DNA of 64,000 bases from Aspergillus flavus (GCF_009017415.1 NC_092404.1:1302001-1366000), one strand, 5' to 3'. Shown: positions 33,986-45,898, numbered from the stretch's first letter. Notes: generated from the sequence alone by a model not told the origin. A program made the numbers and translations.

Positions 33986-34069
33986 TATATCGCCGACATA
34001 CTTGACATTGAACAGCATGTCGGCGATATACAGTATACAGTACGTGCTTTAGCTCATATCGGCGATATG
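33986..34069. promoter_or_regulatory. Three ATATCG(G/C)CGA elements, two forming a 14-bp inverted repeat
   Basis: TATATCGCCGACAT at 33986-33999 and its exact reverse complement at 34017-34030 are separated by 17 bases. A third copy, CATATCGGCGATATG at 34055-34069, is itself a palindrome around a central G. They lie 131-214 bases before the PSST start, in the region shared with the divergent GH2 gene. Each contains a CGG triplet, the half-site of Zn2Cys6 proteins. Function as an operator is inference; the repeats are directly visible. Confidence 0.65.
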
Positions 34070-34534
34070 CTTCCCGTATACTAGGGCTTCCACTTGATGG
34101 GCCAATTGCATTGCATCGGTCTATGAGTTTGAAGAGCCTATCTTTCGACAAAAACTGCTTCATTGATCGTGATTTCTCTATTAGCTTCAAGCTCTGGGAA
34201 AATTTTCAAGAATGCATATCGCTGATGTTACTCAACAGTACTTACGATGTATGTACTTAGGCATGGGCTAAGGTAGGGACAGCAAAACCAACAATTTTAC
34301 TATACATTTAACATACTTATCAGTGTGCTTAAGACAATCGTGTTGCATCCTTGCTTTACAATGTCGCCCTACATCAATCATTCACTTCATGCAGCCCCAT
34401 AGAAAGACATGGCCAATAATTCATCCCACGTCAGGTGCGGGGAGACAGCCGTCGATCGCGGGGACAGCAATTGCACCTTCACTCTCACAACTCCCCATCC
34501 ACGACCTGCATAGCATTAGAAGAGCACCAACAGA

Positions 34535-36675
34535 ATGGCAGCATATCCTCGTCCAGACTTCCAGCGCCCAGCACTCAATTGGACGTCGCTCGACGGTCCC
34601 TGGGACTTCATCTTCGACGATGCAGACAACGGTCTATCACAGCGGTGGCACCAGAAGGGAATCCCCGCCAACACCATCACCCACGCCAAACGTCAGATCC
34701 AAGTTCCATATGCATTTCAAACTCCCGCATCTGGAATTGGCCTTCACGAGGCTCACGAAGTGCTGTGGTACGAGCGCACGTTGACAGATATTCGTACGGC
34801 GGATGAACTGGCCAAGAGGAATCGATTAGTGCTTCGCTTCGGTGCAGTAGACTATGACTGTACTGTCTGGGTTGATGGCCAGATGGTTGGAGGGCATCGG
34901 GGTGGTCATGTGCCCTTTGAGGTCGATGTGACTGATGCATTTGGGACCCAAGAAAGTGATACAGCGGATAGACGTTTGACGGTTCGGGTTAGAGACTCGC
35001 CGTCTGATCTTTGCCAGCCACGCGGGAAACAGTATTGGGGCCCTGTCCCTGAAAGTATCTTTTACACACCGACGAGTGGAATCTGGTTGTCTGTTTGGTT
35101 GGAAAGTGTACCCAGGATGCGCTTAGGCAGTAGCAGTGACGGCCTAGTTCTCCGGTCGGATGATATCAACCAAGGGCAGCTTCATGCGCAGGTTGTGGTG
35201 TTAGATCGCCCGGCAGCGACGAAATGCCAGGTAGAGATCGAGGCGAGTCTAGGGGGTATCGCTGTGAGTCGCAGCAGACAGGATCTGCCGCAAGACAAAG
35301 ATTACGTGAGTCTCGATGTAGACATGCGTGGTCTAGACCCTGAGTCATTGAGGGAGAATGTGCCCTTTAATGTCGACGGGTGCTGGTACAACGGGATAGC
35401 CCTCTGGGCACCCGAGCATCCTAACCTATATGACTTGGCTTTGCGTCTGTATGATGCCTCGGGAATTCTGGTTGATGTGGTTCAGACTACCACCGGTATG
35501 CGCAGTGTTACCTGGAAGAATGGCGACGGGACCTTCCGGCTCAATGGGAAGCCTCGTTTCCAAACCCTGGTATTAGATCAAGGGTATTGGCCGGAGACCG
35601 GCCTGACACCTCCTTCGCAAGAGGCACTGAAGGCTGACATCGAGATGGCGAAGGAAATGGGCATCAATGGGTGCCGAAAGCACCAAAAGGTGGAAGACCC
35701 CGTCTTCTTTTACTGGGCTGACAGATTGGGATTTCTGGTCTGGGGCGAGATAGCAAATGCCTACGAGTTCAGCGATGACTACATCTCTCGGTTCAACAGC
35801 GAGTGGATAGAAGCTGTCAAGAGGGACATCAACCATCCATCTATCGTGGCTTGGACCCCTTTCAACGAGAGCTGGGGATATCCTTCCCTGAAGGATAACA
35901 TCGAGCAGCGGAACCATATCCGAGCGGTATATTACTTGACCAAGTGCGTTTTTTTTTTTTTTCGGCTCTCTTCCTAACAATGTATCCTCTTGTCATGAAC
36001 TGACCAATATAAAAGGACCCTGGACCCTTCTCGACCCATCAATGACAACTGCGGCTGGGAGCACGTCTCGACAGACTTGACAACCTACCACGACTATTCG
36101 GATCATCCTGCGCTGGCCGCAACCTGTTCGGACTTCAACAACGGCATTCTGGGCCAGAAATCAAACCGCGACATGTTCGTGGGTCCCATTCCTTCCGCTA
36201 GCTCTCAACCCCTGGACCCCGGCACTCAACATACGCCCGGCGCTCCGGTGATTTGCTCTGAGTTCGGAGGAGTGAATATCATTCCTGCGAAGGGCACCGC
36301 TGCTGGTGAAAGGGACTGGGGTTATACTACCGCAAGCGATCCGGAAGACCTGCTGAGCCGTCTTGAAAACCTGGTGATGGCCGTCGTCAAGGGAGGACAT
36401 ACGTGTGGCTTGGTATATACGCAGTTGTACGTTTCTACCTTTTTTTAGTGCCTTTCTCCACAGATCACCTGATTGTACCTGTGTTTCTCCGTTGTCCCAG
36501 CAGAGGATATGGGTATGACAAGCATGATAGCTAATTTAGATGCAGATGCGATATCGAGCAAGAGGTTAATGGTTTGTACTCGTACGATCGCAAAGAGAAA
36601 GTGCCGGCTGCCAGAGTAAAGGCAATCATGGATGCCGCTCACATATACTACTACGAGCACGTAGCACCGAAGTAA
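34535..36675 (+). CDS. Glycoside hydrolase family 2 enzyme (beta-galactosidase/glucuronidase-like), probably intracellular
   Basis: Exons 34535-35943, 36016-36426 and 36546-36675 encode 649 residues. The family 2 order is clear: N-terminal jelly-roll sugar-binding domain (about 15-190), immunoglobulin-like domain (about 195-330) and TIM barrel (330-649). The acid/base glutamate is Glu445 in AWTPFNESWGYP and the nucleophile is Glu552 in VICSEFGG. There is no signal peptide, so it probably acts on an imported or internally made glycoside or glucuronide. Substrate cannot be read from the sequence; GH2 covers galactosidases, mannosidases, glucuronidases and arabinosidases. The third exon has two possible acceptors six bases apart (TTTAG and TGCAG). 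It is divergent from the PSST gene, with 679 bases between start codons. Confidence 0.85.
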
Positions 36676-37441
36676 ATCCTAGATAATAAGCGACGGGGAG
36701 AGACGATCTTTGGTCTGACCTTCTTCTAGACTCATTAGCAGCATTATGAGTGAATGCCGAATATTTGAACGATATCAAGTCCATCACATAGCTCGACGCA
36801 AGGCCTCATGAAAACCCTAGTAAGCAGCAAAAAAGTAAAGAAAGGCCTATACAAATCAGGAAGAGGAGCAAGTGCAATGCAAGATTCAAAACCATGCCTG
36901 TTGGTAGGATAATATCTTGCTAAACTCTCCCAGAGGATATTATCTCAGAATAATTCGAACGCATCCATACGATGTCATCACCACTTCACATCAGGGCTAC
37001 TAACCAATAATTCAACACAACTCTAGGAATTAGGGCTATCAGACCTATATGATGATATGCCCTGTTTGTGAGAGGCTGCGATAGACATATTATCAATCAT
37101 ATAAAAAGCAATCTAAAGACAACTAGTCTATGAAGTACAAAGTCTCTCGAAAGAAGAAAGAAGACATGATTCGTTTCTTCTTTAAGAAAACGGAGGAGGA
37201 CATCCATAAGGTATCCTGATTCCTGACGCGACAAACTAAAACCCCAACCAGACAACACTAAGCCAAATCCAGTAACCCCATTCATCCCATGTGGGGTCGA
37301 TATCGTGATTCGATACCAACACCATCATCTTTAAATACTGTACATCCATCAACACCTACAGCTCAACCCTCCAACAAATCTCAAACCAAACCGCTCACCC
37401 CTAAAATGTCCTAAAACAAACCGCACCATTGCACAGCAAAA
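36676..37441. other. Intergenic between GH2 and VMA12
   Basis: About 770 bases. The right end (from about 37320) becomes C- and A-rich on the plus strand with almost no G, continuing into VMA12 exon 1. No other feature is seen. Confidence 0.5.
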
Positions 37442-38429
37442 ATGGTCCAACTAATAACAACAACCCGGATCCTCTCCGCCCTAGAAGCGATCCCAACCTC
37501 CGATCGCAAAGACCTCAATCTACCCTCCAACCCATCCCTAGACAGTCCCATCACTCACGATCAACTAATCCGTCTATCCCGCTACTTCCGCTCCGAAAAT
37601 GCCACCTCCAACCCCAATGACGCCCGAACCCTCAACTCCCTCCTCCACGGAACAAAAGTCTACGTCCCGCCTCCGCCACCAAAACCCAAACCCGTACGTC
37701 TTCACCTTCTCCAAACCATACATACCATACCACAAGCCACAACCACAACCACTAATATAGATATAACATATCTAACTAACAACAACACAGAGCCCAGAGT
37801 ACCTCGCCCTAAAAGCCCGTCTCCTAGCCGCCTACGAAACAGACACCTACAACCAAATGACGACCTCATCCAACACCCCAAACGGCCCATCACCGATCTT
37901 CAGTTCCTCGACACCGACCGTTTCGGCACTCCATGACGACGATGCACATTCGGACGCAGACACTCTTACCCCCGGGCTTGTGCTGAATATTTTTCTTTCG
38001 GTTGTGATTACCGGGTTCAGTGTTTATTGGGCGTTGACGAGTTTTTCGACGCCGGAGGTGTTGACGGAGGCTGTTTCGTCGGTTTGGGACCTGGATCGGG
38101 GGTCGAGGAGGGGTGGGGGCGTGTCTGAGGCTGTGAAGGTGCTTGTGTCGTTTGGGGCTGCGGTTGCGGTGGGTGTTGCTGAGGTGGCGATTTATGCGAT
38201 TTACCTGGGGAAGGTGGAGCGGGCGAGGAAGAAGGAGAGGGGGGTTAAGGAGAGGAAGGTAGTTGTTGGGAGGGAGGTTTTGGGTAGGGGGGATGAGGGT
38301 GAGAGTGAGAGTGTGCAGCGGGTGGATGGGGAGAAGGAGGAGATTTGGGGGAGAGGGCCGAATGGTGGGTTAAGGAGGAGGGTGAGGGAGCGGTGGGAGG
38401 AAAAGGGAAAGGAAGGGGATGGAAATTGA
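37442..38429 (+). CDS. VMA12: V-ATPase assembly factor Vma12 (TMEM199 family)
   Basis: Exons 37442-37693 and 37791-38429 encode 296 residues. The cytosolic N-terminal half holds the family motif spanning the junction (KPKPSPEYLALKARLLAAYETDTYNQM). Two membrane helices follow: LVLNIFLSVVITGFSVYWALTSF and VKVLVSFGAAVAVGVAEVAIYAIYL. The C-terminal tail is long, basic and acidic, and cytosolic. In yeast Vma12 with Vma22 and Vma21 assembles the Vo sector of the vacuolar H+-ATPase in the ER. Base composition is odd: exon 1 and the intron are C-rich and G-poor, while exon 2 after about 37990 is extremely G-rich, so the strand skew flips within the gene. A Rogdi/RAV2 gene acting on the same enzyme lies 15 kb away. 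Confidence 0.88.
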
Positions 38430-38889
38430 TTGTAAGTCGCCGGTCCGCCGGTCTTCTGTTGACACTTGAACAGGATGCATGTTGCATGTTCTTGATACCC
38501 CTCGGTCTGAAAGGACTGATTTGTATGATACGTTTTTTTCGACTTCAAAATGAGAATACACCTTTGTGAAACGATCTACTCCATTTAATTGCTTTCACCT
38601 ACGTTCACCATCTTGGACGGAAAGATTTTTGACAAATCATTAATATTGGTATTCATATGCCCTCTATAATAAAACAAGGAAAACAATGCTTAACAGAAAT
38701 GCTACATCATCGCTCAATCTATGGCGCTGATATATGCTGTGCTGCTGTCAGGTCATTAGTGATCATCAGTAGCGTGGATATCTATGGTCATCAGGTATGT
38801 TTTGTGTTTGTGGTTGTCGTCTGAAATGTGTGGGTAGCTGTGCATTGGTCAACAGCTCGATCGAAGTACGGGAGCACAAATGAAAAGAA
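38430..38889. other. Intergenic between convergent VMA12 and allantoinase
   Basis: 460 bases between facing stop codons. No gene is visible; AT-rich with the two 3' ends. Confidence 0.5.
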
Positions 38890-40453
38890 TCAAACACGTT
38901 TCTCTAACAGCAATGTGCCGGTTGGAGTCTTCCTGCTGAAGCCGCCGTCTCGGCTGAAGACCTTCTCGCCGCGCAGCCACGTCTCACGGACCATGCCGCG
39001 CAGGGTGCGACCCTGGTACGGCGAGCACTTGTTCCGGAAGAGCATGGTGCTAGGCTCCACGACCCATTCGGCAGAGTCGTCGAAGACACAGATGTCGGCG
39101 TCAAACCCGGGGACGAGATCACCTTTCTGGCGCTCAAGTCCAACCTGTGCCGCGGTGTTGGCACAGCACAGGCGTACAATGTCTTGGAGGGCCCGCTTGG
39201 TGTTGGTATCCTCCGGAGCAGAGGTGAGACCCTTCCGGCGGCTGAGCTCCGTCCACAGGATTGGAAGACCCAGACCGACAGAAGAGATACCGCCCCAGGC
39301 GGAGGAGAAGCTGCCTTGGTTCTTTTCGATGGCGGCATCGCCCTTGGAGGTGCAGCTACCCGGGATATGGGAAGGAAGGAGCTTCAGATCCGGGGTGCAC
39401 GGGGAGTGGTCCGACACGACGGTCTTGATGACACCATCCTCGGCGTGGCGTTCCAATTCGGCCCAGAGGGCATCCTGGTTAAGCTGTGAGCGAATCGGTG
39501 GGCAGCACTTGTGGCGGGTATCACCGTCCCGGATCTCCTCGGCGGCCAGGGATAGATAATGGAAACAAGTCTCTGCAGTGATAGAAATTCCGTCTGCACG
39601 GGCTTTCTTCAGGAGTGGAATAGCCTCCATGGCCGATAGGTGGACAATATGCAAAGCAAGCTTGGGAGCCAGGTGGGCCAATGACAGGATCTCTTCTACA
39701 GCACAGGTCTCATATGCGGAGGGACGAGATGCCAGGAAAGTGGAGTATGCTTCCGCGGGGCCTTCGGGGATCTGGGGTTGGTCTGCCTGGGAGGATGTGT
39801 TGGGGGGCACCATTTCCGCATGGAACATGAGGGTGGTGGGCTCATCGGCAAGTTCCGCCATGGCCTTACGGATGTCTTCCGAGGAGACGGCGGGGAATTC
39901 GTCAACCTAAAACGGTAAGCACGGAAACTTACTGAGGGGGCACTGATATACTCACCCCACTGTCAATGAGAAACCCCTTGAAGCCGCGGACACCTTGGTT
40001 AACGAGGGCCTTCAGTTCGCCAGCGTTGCCGGGGATGATGCCGCCATAGAAGCCGACATCGACCCAACACTTGCCTTGGGCAGCATTCAGCTTCTCCCTG
40101 AAACCTGCCACGGTGGTGGTGGGCGGGATAGCGTTCAGAGGCATGTCAATGACGGTGGTGACACCACCAAAGGCAGCAGCCTGGGTGCCTGTATAGAAGC
40201 CCTCCCATTCGGTGCGGCCGGGCTCGTTCAGGTGAACATGGGCATCAACCAAGCCGGGAAGCAAGACATAAGGCGAATAGTCGGTATAGGGAGTCCCTTC
40301 AGGGAAGTCAGAGGCAGGAATGACGGAGTCAAAGACCGCAGTGATCTTTCCAGAGGTGCGAGAGATAACGATTGTGGCTGACGTTAGACGACCCGAGATG
40401 ACGGCTCGAGACGACGTCACCACCGCGATAGAGGGGATTTGTTGCGTTTCCAT
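38890..40453 (-). CDS. Allantoinase
   Basis: Exons 39956-40453 and 38890-39906 (49-nt intron) encode 504 residues. It is a cyclic amidohydrolase with the metal motif [10 protein letters not shown] near residue 75, the carbamylated-lysine segment [10 protein letters not shown] near 160, and metal histidines in FHAEM, HIVHLSA and a DHSPC motif typical of allantoinases. It opens the hydantoin ring of allantoin to allantoate (EC 3.5.2.5), the step after urate oxidation in purine use as a nitrogen source. In Aspergillus nidulans this gene is alX, under AreA and UaY control. The ATG at 40453 is used; two codons of open frame precede it. Six GATAAG sites upstream fit nitrogen-metabolite control. I found no TCGG-N6-CCGA UaY site in the first 650 bases. 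Confidence 0.93.
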
Positions 40454-40489
40454 GGTCAAGGAGGGTTATCGATAGGAAGACAGAAGAGA

Positions 40490-41011
40490 GATAAGGGGAT
40501 AGAGAGAAGAAGGAAGAAAGAAAGAGGAGGAAATGGGAGAGAGGAAGAGGTCAAGGAGGGGCCCAAAGAGGGTGATGACAGTGAGTGGACGAAAAGATAA
40601 GGACGAGTTCAATGAACTGATAAGAAGGCAGTTTCAGACAGGTTTGGGAGGCAAGGGATCCTTATTGGGAAGTCCTGAAGACAGACTGATAAGGACTAAA
40701 ACTCTCACGAATGAAGAAATGCGATATGGGAGGGCAGGCACGATAGCGCAATCCGGGGTATCGATAAGGGTTTTATATAACTATTTCCCATCATCCCCCT
40801 CGTCTGTGGGAACTCTTAGTGCCCTTTTTTTCTCAGTCCCCGAACTTTGGCCACGTCTTGTCCTCGACCGATAACAATACTAATCGAGTAATCGGAAAGG
40901 GAAGAAGAAAAAAAAGTATAAAAAGGGGATCCACTTTACAAACAAGCGGATCCACCGGTGCCACCGGAACAGTATCAGAGATTCGTCTTACTCGATTGAA
41001 ATACCGATAAG
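40490..41011. promoter_or_regulatory. Cluster of six GATAAG (AreA-type) sites upstream of allantoinase
   Basis: GATAAG occurs at 40490-40495, 40596-40601, 40619-40624, 40688-40693, 40763-40768 and 41006-41011, all on the plus strand, with extra GATA cores (TTATCGATAG at 40466-40475). HGATAR is the known binding site of the nitrogen GATA factor AreA. The density here is far above background. Confidence 0.7.
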
Positions 41012-43032
41012 GCTTTCTGACTGTCGGTGTATTCAAAAAGGTCTCTCACCCCAGCCATGATAAACCTATCAGCCGACTTGTTCTCCCTCATCGTAGGGAG
41101 ATTTGTGAACAAAGGGAAGTTAGAAGAATCCATGTGACCCTCGATACCCTCACTATTACTGATTCGGGTATTCGGAAGTGTTCTTGGTGACCTCGTAAAA
41201 TCCTGTCTGGCCTGGGTCCTCGCCAGTCTGACTGCTCCCCCTCAACCGTGGTTTTGCATCGGGCGCCTCCGGCATCCGCCATCGGCTCGCTCCCTGCAAT
41301 TGCTTTTAGTACCTGTCTTTACTCGATCAAAATTGGTCCCCATTTCCCCTTCAGGAATTTCCTTTACTCGATGGTTTCATGTAGTTGGACAGTGTCCTCG
41401 GAGATGTACAACGCAGTGCGAAAAATCGTAATGCAGGCACTCCGCATGCGCGTGAGTGTTTCCAAGCACTCGACCATTCGGCTAAACATTCCCTTTGTTG
41501 GGTCGGAGGCCCCCGTTGGACACACCGTCTCTCTCTTATTGTTCGTATTCCAGTATTCGTTCCAACTTCCTCATCACGACTGTGTTAAGGTAGATCCCAG
41601 GTAGATCCTGGACCACAAATCAGGGGAAAACTCATAAATTACTGGGGACTTACCTGTAAATTCGAATTGTAATACTTCCGAGCCACAGAACGCCACCCGG
41701 CTAAGCCTTCTTTTGCTTCAGGGCACCCAACCGAGGAAAGTCCGTACCTGTGGTCGGACCCAAGCCACCCAAGTGTCAACGCCGCTTCCAGGTAAATAGT
41801 AATACACTGTGTAGAACCTCCCAGCACCAGCATCCGAATGATGTGCATGATGCGAAGATGATCCGCGACGGCGTGTAGTTGTGCAAATAGACCTGTCAAT
41901 TGACTTTCGAGTATCCACTTTTCGGACGAATCGAAGTTCTGATCGTATACTCCCAGACAGGGATTGACTATAGTGCCACCAAGAAAAAGAAGCAAAAACA
42001 GAACCAAGGACCTAAAATCTAGTCCTTCGATCTGACATCAATGCCCGATTCAGCCCCAGAGATGTCGATACCTAACTGGTCCAGAAATGAATTCCTATCG
42101 CCGATAAACCCTTCGTTCATGACATTCTCCAATCAGTTTCGGTTTCGCTTCGCTTGTAGTAGCCATTTTTTTAGACTTCTATATAGGCTTTGTTCTGGCG
42201 TCATCTTGTCAACTCTCTATGTGGTAGACAACACAATGATAATTGGAGGGGGAGCATAAAAACGAGCATCATCAGCAAGAAGCGATATGTTGAACGTCTC
42301 TCTTCCATCTGCTAAACAAGGGAGAGAAATACAACCACCCGGTCACGATCACCCGTGACTTTCCTCTCTGGGTTACGCCAGGTAACCTCTGACGTGCAAG
42401 AAGCCCTACATAGCCCTGTTTACCCTGTCATGTACACTATCTCAATTTCCTGTCTCCCTAGACCATGACACAATATCATACTGCAGCCCACAATCAAGAT
42501 TTGCCATTCATCATCCTCGCCAGAACCCCCATCGCATCCCCCTCTCTACCCTCCGGAATAAAAAATAGGATCGTGGTAAAATCAACTCATGGTTGTTGAT
42601 GTTGATGTTGTTAACGGTGATTGTATATGTGAGGTGGGGTGTTAGTTGAATGGTTAGAGTCTAGATTCGAGGGAACATGATAATCATTAGTATTTTGTGT
42701 GATGGGAGGGGATTAATAGATGGCCTTTGGGGAACGAATCATCGACGTTAAATCAGACCCTTGTCAATGCAACAATGCATAGAGTTAGCTACCAGGTAGA
42801 AGCCCCATGTTGACACCGCATATCCTTTGCATCCTTTGAACTGAACGTCATTCTCTGCTTTCCGGGGTAACAACTACTTAATAACTACCTAGTGCTTGAC
42901 TACTAATCGTCTTCTGAAGCTCGAGTCTCATCATATTAGCCATCCCATCACCCACCAGCCATTAACCTTGCATAAATGCCTAGAACCAGAAAGGCAAGCC
43001 AGCTCCTAAAACGGCCAGAGACCAGACGAGTC
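41012..43032. other. Intergenic between the allantoinase promoter and the Arb2 gene
   Basis: About 2 kb. The longest frame (41248-41604, plus) would encode 118 residues without family features and is not accepted. No RNA gene or transposon sequence was recognised. Confidence 0.45.
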
Positions 43033-44403
43033 TTATTCATTGCTTCCATCCGTGTTCAGAGTCTCCAAATCACTATCATTCATCTCCTTCAGCTTCAACT
43101 GAGCCTCATACATGGTCGGATCCGCATGTGCTCGATTCAGCCACTCAAGCATATCCTTCCAAGCGCGCGGCATGATACACTCCACATGCTGCATCTCCCC
43201 AGATGAGTAACAGTTACAGCCATACCGACGGGAGCCCGGGACCAAACAACCCTTTGGTGCGTCAGAGATAACATAGGCACGACAGCGGGAAGAAATGAAG
43301 GCAAGGAACGAGCCCGACATCTCATCATTGACAGCCAGTTCAACGTCGGTGGAGTGGAGAGGGTTGGTAAGAACAACAGCAGATATATATCCACGCCAAC
43401 CCTCCCCTTTTTGAATTGATTCATATGTTAGCCGTAGTTCAGACGGAGTTTCACTCTGATCACGATACAATAGCACTTACAGTTTAGAGATAAGTGGCGA
43501 ATTGCGCCCTGGCCCCCTTCAGCGATTCCGACGATGCTGATTTTAGCATCATGGCGCACCAAGCGTCCGCGGTCAGCTAGGATTTCATTAAAGACACAAG
43601 AGATGTGATCTTCCCAGCAGCCGTTGTCAGGGATCTTGTTTCTATGGGTCATCATCAGGGGAGGATCGACGGCCGAGGGGCGAGGATAAGCGAGCCAGGT
43701 CGGCAGGGTCATCGGGCGACGAGCACCGCAATGCCAAATTAATTGGCCTGTGTTCGCAAGCACCAGAGCAGTGTCGCCGCGCTTGGGGGCGGACTCAGTG
43801 TTGGTTCCCTCTTTATTAGTTTCGGACTGAAGGACGGCTTTGACAAACGAGACAGCAGAGCCTGCGTTGATGCCATCCACACCTATGCTTCGATACGCCC
43901 AGATTCCCAGATCCTGTACTGGCTCTCCGAAGACAACAATGATATGAGATGCCGTGGATAGGTTAGATGACACCAGGATCGGAACATGAGCCTCATTCAC
44001 TTTAGAAATGAGAGGAAGACGCAGGATTGTAAGGTTGAGCTCCCGTAGGCGAGAAGCCACGGTTTTGCGGATGCATTCTATAATGTTTACCAATGTTAGA
44101 CACCTCAGATTGCAAAATATTTTGGGAGAAATAGGCATGTCATCTCATTCGGACGCACCACTCATCGCCTCTCTCTGCATGTCATTGACGCGGGCATTTT
44201 TGTTGATCTTGTACTGAAACTCCTGCGTAGGATCCGCGATCTTTCTGATCTGGTCTTTCTCATTGATGAAGTATCTAGTTGTTATCCTCCGTTTAGTATT
44301 TGGTCATGACTGTGAAGGAAGCCTCGAGTCCATACCCTAATTTCTCAAGGTCCGCAGGAAACTCGTGCTCGGGTGGGAGGTCTTCACGACGGTAGACAAA
44401 CAT
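43033..44403 (-). CDS. Arb2-domain protein
   Basis: Four exons (44336-44403, 44159-44274, 43481-44077, 43033-43406) close in phase to give 384 residues. The first two exons carry the conserved Arb2 opening (MFVYRREDLPPEHEFPADLEKLGYFIN split in two, then IRKIADPTQEFQYKINKNARVND). The rest is an alpha/beta-hydrolase-like fold with VVFGEPVQDLGIWAYRS and IVGIAEGGQGAIRHLSL. The family is named for an Argonaute-binding subunit of the fission yeast ARC complex and also forms the tail of Hda1 deacetylases. At the nucleophile-elbow position the sequence is G-I-A-E-G-G, with Glu where many relatives have Ser, so hydrolase activity is doubtful. Role here: unknown, possibly chromatin or small-RNA related. 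Confidence 0.75.
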
Positions 44404-45400
44404 CTTGCTGGCTTCTTGTTCTTTTTATTGTAAGAAAAGATAAGAGGGCGCAGGATCAGTGCTATGATGAAAGGGGAAGAATGAGAGGAGAGGCTGTTTC
44501 ACTGAGAGTAAAAGTGCTAGAGTTGATTAGTCGTTGTTGTATTGCAAACGCATGAAACACAGTGAATCAGACTACAGATTGAATAAATTCATGCAAACGG
44601 ATATCCATTGTTAGGCATGAACGCCTGATCACAGGGCTTGTACTACACACTCATGATATATAGCTTCTTTGTAGGCTTGTTAGACCGTCGCTTATACTCT
44701 TTAGGTTTAAGATATCTCTATCAAGAGCATCTTTGAGCTGCAATATGAACACCGCAGTCAAAATTATGGTGACCGATGGACAGAACGAAGACGGCTAGTC
44801 AAGCCTTAGACTTCAAATACATGGCAGTGGATTTGTGATGATATATTGAGTAAAGGATGTCATTCAAGAACAGATCGAAACGAGATCTTAGCTAAGGCGG
44901 TCGAGTCAAAGCATTTGTACTGCTAATGTGAAGGTATACACTCAAGAGACAAATATTCACCTGTAAGATGAATCTTTGTCCACGGGACTATGACATGAAG
45001 GGAGAAAAAAAGGGGGGGAACGAGTGTATTCGCTAATGATTATAATACTAGAATAAAAGTAGGTTACCTGACGGTGTTGGGTTTGTCCGTGCCCAGCCTT
45101 ATATCGCACTTGTTTATGAATGATAAAACAAGATGGCTGATCTACTGGAGAACGGATAGATTCGACCAGTTCCAATGTACGGAAAACCTAGCAGACGGTA
45201 GCGAACGCTTGATATGAACGAAAAAGCCGTCATAATCAGCGGAGAAAATCCAACACATATCGTCTATTGAAACCCGGCAGTTGATATATTGTACATCTTT
45301 CTCGAAGAAAAAAAAAAGTATGGAATTAAACGCCCTCGTGCAAATCGGCTGACCCAGTAGCCATGAACATAATAAAAACAATCCGCAGTATATGGACACA
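44404..45400. other. Intergenic upstream of the Arb2 gene
   Basis: About 1 kb between the Arb2 start and the MRP2 stop codon. No supportable gene or repeat beyond short A/G runs. Confidence 0.5.
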
Positions 45401-45898
45401 CTACCAACTGGCTTTCTTCACACCGGGTAGTTCACCAGCCAGTGCCTGTTGACGGAATTGGTACTAAACACGATGTCAGTCAATGCCTGCCACTCCATTA
45501 AACGAGTTTGGAGGAAGTTGCTTACTCTAGCAATTCTGAAGTCGCGAATCACACTTCGAGCAATACCACCCGCCACACAGCGGTTCTTGATCTGAGTGGG
45601 CCGGGTGTAGGCGTGCATCTGGGAAAGCTGCAACTGAGCCTGGGCACGGGTACGCTGTGGAAGGGAGGTGTTGCGGATGATGTAACGGAGAGCTTGGCTA
45701 TAAGATAAAACCAATTGATTAGATATAGGTCCCACAAATCCTTGTCAAAAGGGAATGCGACAAAGGTCCAAAAAAAGCCGACTTAGCATACCGTTCAGGC
45801 TCGTGCTGCTCGAAGACCTTCCGTTTGGTGTGGTCACGAATGACACGGGCGTTGATAAACCCGCTGAGGTCCAAGCGCTTGGATCTGAAAAGCGACAT
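45401..45898 (-). CDS. MRP2: Mitochondrial small-subunit ribosomal protein uS14m (Mrp2)
   Basis: Three exons (45792-45898, 45526-45697, 45401-45463) encode 113 residues. The sequence runs MSLFRSKRLDL, then VIRDHTKRKVFEQHEPER, LRYIIRNTSLPQRTRAQAQLQLSQ, TRPTQIKNRCVAGGIARSV and finally ARYQFRQQALAGELPGVKKASW. The C-terminal RxxFR...G.LPG.KKASW is the universal S14 signature. It is a structural protein of the head of the mitochondrial 37S subunit, imported without a classical cleavable presequence in yeast. The last exon is only 63 nt. Length and all junctions agree with known fungal Mrp2. Confidence 0.95.

Noticed and set aside
41248..41604. Plus-strand 118-codon frame near the allantoinase promoter
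   Set aside because: No homology pattern, and composition like flanking non-coding DNA.
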